This document shows positions 1 to 7,024 of a stretch of 64,000 nucleotides of DNA, piece by piece. The notes beneath the pieces are model-generated. The model was given only the letters and a program-made list of their open reading frames with translations. It was not told the DNA's origin and made no database searches. Source of the stretch: Amycolatopsis pittospori (GTDB lineage Bacteria; Actinomycetota; Actinomycetes; Mycobacteriales; Pseudonocardiaceae); assembly GCF_013870525.1 (NCBI RefSeq), contig NZ_JACBXD010000014.1:1-64000 (forward strand), in the 5' to 3' direction. Each line of letters begins with the position of its first letter. Position 1 is the first letter of the stretch. Both the position numbers and the translations under genes were made by a program.

Positions 1-35
1 GGGTCTTTCAGGACGTTCTTCGTCTTGAAAGACCC
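1..35 (-). terminator. Hairpin after the ABC-F gene
   Basis: Perfect 10-bp arms (GGGTCTTTCA at 1-10, TGAAAGACCC at 26-35) enclose a 15-nt loop. It lies just past the stop codon of the leftward ABC-F gene, so it probably ends that transcript. There is no U-tract, which is usual for actinobacterial terminators. Confidence 0.55.
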
Positions 36-48
36 TTTCCCGACACTC

Positions 49-64
49 GTATAACGCCCTATAC
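49..64. promoter_or_regulatory. GTATAACG-type palindromic motif, copy 1
   Basis: GTATAACGCCCTATAC has 5-bp inverted ends (GTATA/TATAC) and overlaps the stop codon of the leftward ABC-F gene. The identical 16-mer sits over the promoter at 19982 and a one-base variant at 20337. Here it could serve a gene beyond the left edge; in this window it has no clear target. Confidence 0.4.
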
Positions 65-1672
65 CGCGACGCGGCCGGCTTCCAGCCGGAGGCGGTCGCC
101 CGCCCAGTCCCGTCGCAGCCATCGATCATGCGAAGCGATGACGACGGCACCCGGCGCGGAATCGAGCGCGGTGAACAACTCCTCGGCCAGCGTGAGCGAG
201 ATGTGGTTCGTCGGCTCGTCCAGCAGCAGGACCTCCGGCGGATCGGCGATCAGCAGTGCCAGTGCGAGACGCCGCCGTTGTCCGACCGACAGGGCGCCCA
301 CCCGCGTCCCGAGGTCACGCGGTGCCAGCAGGCCAAGGCCACGCAACGGCGGAGCACCTTCGCCGAGCGCTTCGGCGTAGGTCCGCTGCGCGGTCTTCTC
401 CGGCTCGGCGAACTCGACGTCCTGCGCCAGCAAGCCGATCCGCACCCCGCGTCCGCAAAGGACGGTCCCGGAATCCGGGGTCAGCGCACCGGTGAGGACG
501 GACAGGAGCGTGGACTTCCCCGCGCCGTTCCCGCCGGTGATCAGGAGCCTCGACGTCGTCGTGATGTCGAGGGTCTCCAGCCGCAGCCGGCCAGGGACTT
601 CGATGTCCCGCACCGAGATCGCCGTCTTGTCCTCACCGGGCTTGCCGGTCAGTTCGGCCTGGAACCGCAGCGGCGCCGGTGGTTTCCGCACCTGATCGCG
701 TTCCAGCTCGTCCAGCCGAAGCTGGGCGTTGCGGACCCGGCGTGAGATCTGTTTCTGCACCCTCCCGGTCTTGAAGTCGTAGAGCATCTTGGCGTTGTCG
801 CGCTGAGGGCGGTTGTGCGCGACGTCGCGCGCGGTCACGGCGACCGATTCGCGCAGTTCCTTCAGCTCGTCCTGTTCCTCGGCGTAGCGCTGCTCCCAGC
901 GCGCCCGTTCGGCCCGTTTCTGGTCCAGGTAGTCGGAATACGTCCCGCCGTACCGGGTCGGCCCGCCGAGTGCCGGGTCCAGATCGACGATGTCGGTGCA
1001 CACCGCGTCGAGGAACACGCGATCGTGCGACGACAGCACGAGGACACCGGTCAGTGACGCGAGGTGGTGTTCGAGGAACTCCATCGCGGCGTCGTCGAGG
1101 TGATTCGTCGGCTCGTCCAGGATCAGCGTTCCCGGCCGCCGGACCAGCAGTGCGGCCAGGCCGAGCCGCGATCGCTGCCCGCCGGAAAGCGTGCCCAGTT
1201 CCCGCGACGGGTCGATCCCGGCGAGTCCGAGTCCCGCGCACACGACCTCGGCCCGCCGGTCGGCGTCCCAGAGGTCATGTGCCTGGGCCCATTCCAGGAC
1301 CGTGCCGTACTCGTCGAGGACCGTCGCGTCGTCGGGATGTTCCGTGAGCGCGGCGGTCAGTTCGTCGAGTCTCGCGGACGCCCGCCGGATTTCGGCGAGC
1401 GCGTCGTCGATGACGTCGGAGAACCGGGCCGTGAGCGGGAAAGGCAATTCCTGCAAGAGGAATCCGAGATCATCGCCGCGGAGCACCTCGCCGGCGTCGG
1501 GCTCTTCGACCCCGGCGAGCAGCCGCAGGAGTGTGGACTTCCCGACGCCGTTCTCGCCGACCAGGCCGAGCCGTTGCCCGGCCGAAGCGGTCAGGTTCAC
1601 CCCGTCGAGTACGACACGGGCACCGTACGAACGGACGAGGTCCTTGGCGATCAGGGAAAGAGAAGAAGACAT
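59..1672 (-). CDS. ABC-F family ATPase (ribosome-associated type)
   Basis: A 537-residue protein with two ABC ATPase domains and no membrane segment, the ABC-F arrangement. Walker A motifs are GENGVGKST (about residue 39) and GGNGAGKST (second domain). Signatures are LSGGQ and a variant LSVGQ, and LLLDEPTNH is the second Walker B. A charged linker joins the domains. ABC-F proteins act on ribosomes, and several protect them from antibiotics; which role applies here cannot be read from sequence. It resembles the ABC-F gene at 61394, including the LSVGQ change. A MarR gene lies directly upstream on the same strand. Its own promoter and dyad lie at 1773-1803. No good Shine-Dalgarno precedes the ATG at 1672. 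Confidence 0.9.
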   Translation of the reverse strand: MSSSLSLIAKDLVRSYGARVVLDGVNLTASAGQRLGLVGENGVGKSTLLRLLAGVEEPDAGEVLRGDDLGFLLQELPFPLTARFSDVIDDALAEIRRASARLDELTAALTEHPDDATVLDEYGTVLEWAQAHDLWDADRRAEVVCAGLGLAGIDPSRELGTLSGGQRSRLGLAALLVRRPGTLILDEPTNHLDDAAMEFLEHHLASLTGVLVLSSHDRVFLDAVCTDIVDLDPALGGPTRYGGTYSDYLDQKRAERARWEQRYAEEQDELKELRESVAVTARDVAHNRPQRDNAKMLYDFKTGRVQKQISRRVRNAQLRLDELERDQVRKPPAPLRFQAELTGKPGEDKTAISVRDIEVPGRLRLETLDITTTSRLLITGGNGAGKSTLLSVLTGALTPDSGTVLCGRGVRIGLLAQDVEFAEPEKTAQRTYAEALGEGAPPLRGLGLLAPRDLGTRVGALSVGQRRRLALALLIADPPEVLLLDEPTNHISLTLAEELFTALDSAPGAVVIASHDRWLRRDWAGDRLRLEAGRVAV

Positions 1673-1772
1673 GCGACATCACCGCGTTTCGGATCCATGA
1701 GGGATCCCCGCCGGGCTTGGTCGCGCCTCGGAGCGGGGTGGGATGCGGGTGTCAGTTGTCCATGATGCGAGC

Positions 1773-1803
1773 AGTCTAACGCAACCTGTGTAGCGTTAGT
1801 CAA
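1773..1803 (-). promoter_or_regulatory. Promoter with inverted repeat for the ABC-F gene
   Basis: Read leftward, TTGACT (1803-1798) and TAGACT (1778-1773) form a -35/-10 pair with a 19-bp spacer. A 7-bp inverted repeat, CTAACGC (1776-1782) and GCGTTAG (1793-1799), overlaps both boxes, so a repressor could block the promoter. The neighbouring MarR protein is the natural candidate. The transcript would start near 1766 and carry a leader of about 95 nt. Confidence 0.5.
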
Positions 1804-1822
1804 CCCCCACTTTCGAGCCGCT

Positions 1823-2281
1823 TTAGTTCGAGCGCAGTCGTGTGGCCTCTTGTTCGGCGAAGGCGCGGCCGTCGGTCATGACGCCGAGGAGTGCGGCGAG
1901 CTGGCGGCGGTCGAGCCGGCCGAGGCGGTCGCCGAAGAAGCGGGCCATGGGGGAGTAGAGGTCGGAGACCTCGCCGAGCCGGTCCGGCAGTGGGTGGACC
2001 CGGAGACGTCGGCGATCGGCCGGGTCGGGGACGCGTTCGACCAGGCGCTGCGCCTCCATGCGGTCGAGCATCCGTGTCGCTGCGCCGGTCGTCATGCCGA
2101 GCGCCCGCGCCAGCTCGGTCGGGGAGGTGGCGGCGCCGCTGATGACCAGCTGGAGACCGTGAAGCTCGGTGGGGCTGATCCCGAGCCGCTCCGCCATGGC
2201 CGTCTGGAAGAGGACGGTCGCGCTGACGAAGCGCGGGATCTCCAAAGCCGCCGCGGTGGCGAGTTCTCGCTGGTCGGGCAC
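1823..2281 (-). CDS. MarR family transcriptional regulator
   Basis: A 152-residue winged-helix protein of normal MarR length. The core reads SPTELARALGMTTGAATRML for the helix-turn-helix, then a wing with the typical DRR motif (VPDPADRRRLRV, about residues 82-93). MarR dimers bind short dyads and usually repress efflux or resistance genes until a small ligand binds. The gene lies upstream of the ABC-F gene on the same strand, and dyads occur both in front of it (2294-2322) and in the ABC-F promoter. The GTG start at 2281 is preceded by TTGAGGA, a fair ribosome site. Control of the ABC-F gene is inferred from position. Confidence 0.85.
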   Translation of the reverse strand: MPDQRELATAAALEIPRFVSATVLFQTAMAERLGISPTELHGLQLVISGAATSPTELARALGMTTGAATRMLDRMEAQRLVERVPDPADRRRLRVHPLPDRLGEVSDLYSPMARFFGDRLGRLDRRQLAALLGVMTDGRAFAEQEATRLRSN

Positions 2282-2293
2282 GTGTGTTCCTCA

Positions 2294-2322
2294 AGCAGTA
2301 GTTGACTTGTGCAGTTACTGCT
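2294..2322. promoter_or_regulatory. Dyad upstream of the MarR gene
   Basis: AGCAGTA (2294-2300) and TACTGCT (2316-2322) form a perfect 7-bp inverted repeat; the right half also contains the smaller palindrome GCAGTTACTGC (2311-2321). Located 13-41 bp ahead of the MarR start, it is a likely autoregulatory operator. Confidence 0.45.
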
Positions 2323-2360
2323 TTCTGTAGCAGCTGCGTGGGCAAGGGTATCGAGGCCGG

Positions 2361-2419
2361 TTGACAAGGTCGCGGACGCCTGCAATTCTGAAAGAACGCT
2401 TTCGAAAGAACTCTTTCAG
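2361..2419 (+). promoter_or_regulatory. Promoter and 32-bp dyad of the first ArsR-MFS pair
   Basis: TTGACA (2361-2366) and AATTCT (2384-2389) form a -35/-10 pair 17 bp apart. A 32-bp dyad follows at 2388-2419: CTGAAAGA, 4 bp, TTTCGAAA, 4 bp, TCTTTCAG. It would cover the -10 end and the transcription start. The same geometry with different bases is found at 51361-51392 before the second ArsR-MFS pair. Confidence 0.6.
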
Positions 2420-2432
2420 ATTGGATCGGGCG

Positions 2433-3011
2433 ATGGCCGGGTTGCCGCCGCGTAAGCGGATCGAGGACGTCGAGCTGATGCGGGCTTTGGCGCATCCGCT
2501 GCGTTCGGCGTTGGTGGACCACCTGATGGCGGTGGGCCCGCGGACCGCGAGCGAATGCGCGACGGCCGTCGGCTCGACAGCCTCGAACTGCAGCTGGCAC
2601 CTGCGCCAGCTGGCGCAGCACGGCCTGGTGGAGCGGGTCGAGGGGGAGGACGGACGCGAACGGCCCTGGCGCGCCTGCCAGGTCGGCATCGAATTCGGGG
2701 ACGATCCGGAGCTGCACGGGGCGCAGCTGGCGGTGGTGGGCACGACCCTCGCCCGCGAGCGGGAGCTGGTCGAGCGATATCTCGACGCCGCCGACGGGCT
2801 CGACAAGGAGTGGCAGGACGCGTCCGGGATCAACACGTACTCCCTGCGGGTGACCGCGGCGGAGCTGGAGGAGCTGATCCGGGGGATGGACGCGCTGGTC
2901 CGGCCCTATGTCAGCACGATCCGCGAGGACGTACCGGAGGGGGCCAGGCCGGTGCATCTGGGGCTGCGCGCCTTCCTGCGCATCGACGCCGAGGGGAAGC
3001 CGAGCGAATGA
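2433..3011 (+). CDS. ArsR-type winged-helix regulator of the adjacent MFS gene
   Basis: About 192 residues. The N-terminal domain has the ArsR-like pattern LMRALAHPLRSALVDHL followed by TASECATAVGSTASNCSWHLRQL as the recognition region; the C-terminal half is a helical domain of unknown ligand. ATG 2433 is chosen because the longer reading frame would begin inside the -35 box and run through the operator. The stop overlaps the MFS start (ATGA at 3008-3011), so the two are translationally coupled. Family members of this kind usually repress the downstream transporter. It is a paralogue, in size and layout, of the regulator at 51409. Metal-binding cysteine pairs of classical ArsR proteins are not evident. 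Confidence 0.85.
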   Translation: MAGLPPRKRIEDVELMRALAHPLRSALVDHLMAVGPRTASECATAVGSTASNCSWHLRQLAQHGLVERVEGEDGRERPWRACQVGIEFGDDPELHGAQLAVVGTTLARERELVERYLDAADGLDKEWQDASGINTYSLRVTAAELEELIRGMDALVRPYVSTIREDVPEGARPVHLGLRAFLRIDAEGKPSE

Positions 3012-4246
3012 AACCGTTGAGGGAACCCGCTTTCGCGCGGCTGTGGATCGCCTCGTTCTTCTCCGAGACCGCCGAGTGGATGCTGCAGATCGCGCTGCCG
3101 GTGTTCGTCTTCCAGGCGACCGGTTCCGCCGCCACGACGGCGCTGAGCATCGTGCTCGGCCTGCTGCCCGCGGTCCTGCTCAGCCCGGTCGCCGGGGTGA
3201 TCGCGGACCGCTGGAACCGGCGGCTGGTGCTGTGCGTGGTGTGCGCGGGACAGGCGTTCGTGGCCTTGCCGCTGTTGTTCGTCGCGTCCGGCGGCCCGGT
3301 GGTCGTCGTCTACGCCGTCATGGCCGCTCAAGCGGGTCTGGCCTCGCTGTTCGAGCCCGCCCGCAACGCGCTCGTGCCGGAACTGATCGACCCGGAGGAG
3401 CTGACCGGCGCCAACGGCCTCATGAGCATCAACGGCAGCGTCGCGCGCCTCGTCGGCGGCTGGGCGGGTGGTCTTCTGCTCGGGTTCGGCGGGCTGGGCT
3501 GGGTCGTGGTGGCGTACCTCGGCGTGCTGATCGTCGCGTCGGCGTTGCTGGCGCGCCCGTTCCGGCGGGTCGCCGCCCCGGCCGAGGCGGGGCCGCACGA
3601 ACCGGTGCTCCGGGCCTGGATCGAGGGGCTCCGCGAGATCGGCCGCGATGGACGTCTGCGGCTCGCCGGCGTCGTCGTGGTGCTGATCTCGCTGGCACAG
3701 GGGATGTTCCTGGTGCTGTTCGTGGTCTTCGTCCTCGACATCCTCGGCGGCAGCGAGGGCGACGTCGGCCTTCTGCGTGGCGTGCAGGCCCTTGGTGGCC
3801 TGGCTGCGGGATTCGCCGTCGCCACGTTCGCCCGCAAGGTCGCGCCCGCCGCGCTGCTCGGCTGGGGCGGGCTCGCGCTCGGCCTGCTGTCGGCGCTGAT
3901 CTGGAACCTTCCCGCGCTGACCGCGTCACTGGGCGTCTACGTCGGGCTCTTCGGCCTCGTCGGCGCACCAGGGGTGCTGGGCGGTTCCGGGTTGCTCTCG
4001 CTGGTCCAGACGTCGGCGTCGCCGGAACGGTCCGGGCGGGTGCTCAGCACGATGTTCGCCGGGATGGCCGGGTTCACCGCGCTCGGCGCACTGCTCGTGG
4101 GCGCGCTGATGAGTGTCCTGGGTTCCGGTGTCCTGCTGAACCTTCAGGCGGGTCTGCACGTCGCCTCGGGGCTGATCGTGCTCGTCGTCCTGTCGTCCGG
4201 CCGGTTACGCCGTGATGCGGTTTCGGCGGTTCCCCGGTCCGAGTGA
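3008..4246 (+). CDS. Major facilitator superfamily efflux transporter
   Basis: A 412-residue membrane protein with about twelve hydrophobic segments. The loop after the second helix carries GVIADRWNRR, the MFS motif A of drug/proton antiporters (DHA/MefA-like branch). The start begins MKPLREPAFARLW, typical of this family. It overlaps the ArsR-type regulator by 4 nt and is surely cotranscribed with it from 2361. An efflux role is inferred from family and from the paired repressor; the substrate is unknown. Confidence 0.87.
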   Translation: MKPLREPAFARLWIASFFSETAEWMLQIALPVFVFQATGSAATTALSIVLGLLPAVLLSPVAGVIADRWNRRLVLCVVCAGQAFVALPLLFVASGGPVVVVYAVMAAQAGLASLFEPARNALVPELIDPEELTGANGLMSINGSVARLVGGWAGGLLLGFGGLGWVVVAYLGVLIVASALLARPFRRVAAPAEAGPHEPVLRAWIEGLREIGRDGRLRLAGVVVVLISLAQGMFLVLFVVFVLDILGGSEGDVGLLRGVQALGGLAAGFAVATFARKVAPAALLGWGGLALGLLSALIWNLPALTASLGVYVGLFGLVGAPGVLGGSGLLSLVQTSASPERSGRVLSTMFAGMAGFTALGALLVGALMSVLGSGVLLNLQAGLHVASGLIVLVVLSSGRLRRDAVSAVPRSE

Positions 4247-4261
4247 AGCTACGGTGGTGGA

Positions 4262-5086
4262 GTGCCACATCTCTTCGCCACCAGCGACCTCCACGTCACC
4301 CACGAAGGCAACGCCCCGATCGTCGACGAGGTCGTCCCCCGGACCCCCGACGACTGGCTGCTCGTGGCCGGTGACGTCGCCGAACGCGCCGAATCCGTGA
4401 TCGAAGTGCTCAAGACACTGCGCGATCGCTTCGCGAAGGTCGTCTGGGTGCCCGGCAACCACGAACTGTGGACCACCCACAAGGACGAATGCCAGCTGCG
4501 GGGCCAAGCACGCTACGAGCACCTGGTCGAGCGATGCCGGGAGATCGACGTCCTCACCCCGGAGGACCCGTACCCGGTGTGGGAACACCAGGAGAAGCCG
4601 CTGACGATCGCCCCGCTGTTCGTCCTGTACGACTACAGCTGGCGGGCCCCGGCGGCCGAGGGCCTGCCGATGCAGCAGGCGATCGACCAGGCGCGCGACG
4701 CCGGCGTGCTGTGCACGGACGAGTTCTTCCTGCACCCCGACCCGTACCCCAGCAGGCAGGCCTGGTGCGCCGATCGCGTGAAGATCAGCACCGAGCGCCT
4801 GGAGGCGATCCCCGAAGACCACGGGACCATCCTGATGTCGCACTGGCCGCTGCACCGCCACCCGACCGCGCCGCTGTACTACCCGGAGTTCGCGCTGTGG
4901 TGCGGGACCACGGAGACCGAGGACTGGCACCTGCGGTTCCGGACGGAGGTCGCCGTCTACGGGCACCTGCACATCCCGCGTTCGACGGAGGCCGACGGGG
5001 TGCGGTTCGAGGAGGTCTCGCTCGGCTATCCGCGTGAGTGGCGGAAGCGGGCGCGGGGCCCGATTCCGCTGCGGCGCATCTTCTGA
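4262..5086 (+). CDS. Calcineurin-like metallophosphoesterase
   Basis: A 274-residue cytoplasmic enzyme with the complete metallophosphoesterase motif set: SDLHVT near residue 8 (D-x-H), VAGDVAE near 35, PGNHE near 65, SHWP near 196 and YGHLH near 237. These residues bind a two-metal centre that hydrolyses phosphoesters; the physiological substrate is unknown. The GTG start at 4262 follows a TACGGT box (4250-4255) by exactly 6 nt, so the mRNA is probably leaderless. It stands alone, 15 bp after the MFS gene and ahead of a 53-nt palindrome. Confidence 0.87.
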   Translation: MPHLFATSDLHVTHEGNAPIVDEVVPRTPDDWLLVAGDVAERAESVIEVLKTLRDRFAKVVWVPGNHELWTTHKDECQLRGQARYEHLVERCREIDVLTPEDPYPVWEHQEKPLTIAPLFVLYDYSWRAPAAEGLPMQQAIDQARDAGVLCTDEFFLHPDPYPSRQAWCADRVKISTERLEAIPEDHGTILMSHWPLHRHPTAPLYYPEFALWCGTTETEDWHLRFRTEVAVYGHLHIPRSTEADGVRFEEVSLGYPREWRKRARGPIPLRRIF

Positions 5087-5135
5087 CGCCCGCTTCACCA
5101 CCTCTACGCCGGGTGTCGGACGGAGCGGTCCCGAC

Positions 5136-5188
5136 GCAATGAACGGGTCATTCCTTGCAAAATTTGCAAGGAATGACCCGTTCATTGC
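5136..5188. terminator. Perfect 53-nt palindrome between convergent genes
   Basis: Two 26-nt arms (5136-5161 and 5163-5188) match without mismatch around a single central A. The arms begin GCAATGAACGGG and end CCCGTTCATTGC. It sits in the convergent gap between the phosphoesterase and the PAC2 gene and can end transcription from both sides. Confidence 0.6.
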
Positions 5189-5220
5189 ACGCGCAACCGG
5201 AGCAGGTGGCGACCGGAGGG

Positions 5221-6120
5221 TCAGCCTCGTCCGGGTCCGTCCTGCCCAGGACGCCGCCGCCGCAGGTACCGCTCGAACTCGGCCGCGATCTTGTCCCCGC
5301 TCACGTCGTCCAGCGTGAACTCGGTTTCCGCGTCGCCGCGCTCTTCGAGTCCGCGGACGTACTCGCTGATCTCTTCGTCCTCTTCGGCCATCTCGGTGAC
5401 CGTCCGCTGCCACTCTTCCGACTGTTCGGGCAGCGCGCCCAGCGGGATCTCGACGTCGAGGACGTCTTCGAGTTTGTGCAGCAGCGCGAGGGTGGCCTTG
5501 GGCGACGGCGGGTGCGAGACGTAGTGCGGCACGGCCGCCCAGATCGACACCGCGGGCACACCGGCCTGCACGCAGTAGTCCTGCAGCACGCCCACTATCC
5601 CGGTCGGCCCCTGGTAGTTGTTCAGTTCGAGGCCGAACTGCGAGGCGGTGTCCTTGTCGTACGCCGTTCCGGTGACCGGGACGGGCCGCGTGTGCGCGGT
5701 GTCGGCCAGCAGGGCGCCGAGGGTGACGACGGTGGCGACGTCGAGTTGCTGGATGTGCTCCAGCAGTTCGGCGCAGAAGGCGCGCCAGCGCATGTTCGGC
5801 TCGGGGCCCTGGACGAGGACGACGTCGCGGTTGAGTCCCTCTGGGCGGCACACCGACAGGCGCGTGGTCGGCCAGTCGACCCTTCGGGTGACGCCGTCGA
5901 CCATGCGTACGGTCGGTCTGCTCACCTGAAAGTCGTAATACTCGTCCGGGCTCAGCTCGGCCAGCGGTGTCGCATCCCAGTTCAGCTGCAGGTGCTCGAC
6001 GGCCCGGCTGGCCGCGTCACCTGCGTCGTTCCAGCCTTCGAAGGCCACCACCATCAGCGGTTTGGTGTCATCCGGGCGGTCGCGGCCGGGCTGCTGGGTC
6101 TCGTCGACGGGCTCACTCAC
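5221..6120 (-). CDS. PAC2 family protein (Rv2125-like)
   Basis: A 299-residue soluble protein of the PAC2 (proteasome assembly chaperone 2) superfamily. Visible landmarks are VAFEGWNDAGDAAS near residue 25, the central VVTLGALLADTAHTRPVPVT and a GVLQDYCVQAGVPAVSIWAAVPHY stretch broken by turns. The C-terminal 70 residues are acidic and helical. In mycobacteria the orthologue Rv2125 lies in the same neighbourhood as the proteasome genes. A role in bacterial proteasome assembly is not established, so the name reflects fold only. It is divergent from the HAD gene and convergent with the phosphoesterase. Confidence 0.88.
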   Translation of the reverse strand: MSEPVDETQQPGRDRPDDTKPLMVVAFEGWNDAGDAASRAVEHLQLNWDATPLAELSPDEYYDFQVSRPTVRMVDGVTRRVDWPTTRLSVCRPEGLNRDVVLVQGPEPNMRWRAFCAELLEHIQQLDVATVVTLGALLADTAHTRPVPVTGTAYDKDTASQFGLELNNYQGPTGIVGVLQDYCVQAGVPAVSIWAAVPHYVSHPPSPKATLALLHKLEDVLDVEIPLGALPEQSEEWQRTVTEMAEEDEEISEYVRGLEERGDAETEFTLDDVSGDKIAAEFERYLRRRRPGQDGPGRG

Positions 6121-6288
6121 CGGACCAGCCTACGACCAGGCGGCCCTTCGCCGTCGGGCATGTCCGATCGTCTTCCGTCACCGACGGCTGGCGGGCTGTG
6201 ACGAGCCCCTCGGCTTCACCCGTCCGGACGCCGCCGAACTCGGCTACCGTGAACCTGTACTTCGCCACCGGACCGTGAAGGGGGAGCC

Positions 6289-6969
6289 GTGAGCGCACCG
6301 TCCACACTGGACGGACTCGCCGCCGTGCTGTGGGATATGGACGGCACGCTGGTCGACTCGGAGAAGCTGTGGGACGTCGCCCTCTACGAGGCCGTCGAGA
6401 CCTTGGGCGGCACGCTGACCGAGGAGCAGCGCCTGAGCCTCGTCGGGTCCAATATGGACGACACGGCCGCGTTCCTCCTCGAAGTGTGCGAAAAGCCCGT
6501 CACTCCCGAATCGGTCGCGGAGATGGGCGAATGGATCCGCAAGCGCACGGCCAACCTCTTCGACGGCGTCATCCCGTGGCGCCCCGGCGCCCAGGAACTG
6601 CTGGAGCTGCTGCGGTCCGAGGGCGTGCCGATGGCCCTGGTCACCTCGACCGAGCGGTCGCTGACGGAACTGGCGCTGAACACCATCGGACGTGAGTACT
6701 TCGCCGCCACCGTCTGCGGCGACGAGGTCGATGGTCTGAACAAGCCGGACGCCAAGCCGTATCAGCTGGCGACGGAGTTGCTGGGAGTCCAGGCTTCCCG
6801 GTGCGTGGCGATCGAGGATTCCCCGCCGGGTGCGGCTTCGGCGGCCGCCGCCGGCTGCACGGTGCTGGTGATCCCCAACGACGTCGAGGTCCAGCCGGGG
6901 GAGCGGCGGGTTTTCCGCTCGTCGCTGGTCGGGCTCGACGTGCCAGGGCTCACCGCGCTCCTGGGCTGA
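6289..6969 (+). CDS. HAD superfamily phosphatase
   Basis: A 226-residue enzyme of the beta-phosphoglucomutase/phosphatase branch of HAD hydrolases. Motif I is DMDGTLVDSE (nucleophile D near residue 16), motif II is VTSTE near 119, the motif III lysine lies in NKPDAKP near 153, and motif IV is IEDSPPGAASA near 172. The cap domain lies between motifs I and II. Substrate is unknown; sugar phosphates are usual for the group. The GTG at 6289 has a strong GGGGGAG ribosome site. The gene heads a run of rightward genes that includes the repair pair and hisE-hisG. Confidence 0.86.
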   Translation: MSAPSTLDGLAAVLWDMDGTLVDSEKLWDVALYEAVETLGGTLTEEQRLSLVGSNMDDTAAFLLEVCEKPVTPESVAEMGEWIRKRTANLFDGVIPWRPGAQELLELLRSEGVPMALVTSTERSLTELALNTIGREYFAATVCGDEVDGLNKPDAKPYQLATELLGVQASRCVAIEDSPPGAASAAAAGCTVLVIPNDVEVQPGERRVFRSSLVGLDVPGLTALLG

Positions 6970-7024
6970 CGTCCATGTCGCATTTCCGCTAGACCCCGCG
7001 CTCGCACTCGGTGATGCTTGCTGG

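Noticed and set aside
1684-1698. Second uORF starting at the GGATCC pair before the first ABC-F gene
   Set aside because: The frame beginning at 1698 overlaps the ABC-F start out of frame and has no ribosome site; considered chance.
5136-5188. Insertion-sequence terminal repeats or a MITE
   Set aside because: No transposase, no internal sequence between arms and no target-site duplication were seen; treated as a palindrome/terminator.
4205-5851. Long leftward frame across the phosphoesterase and PAC2 genes
   Set aside because: It overlaps two genes with complete motif sets and shows no recognisable domain.
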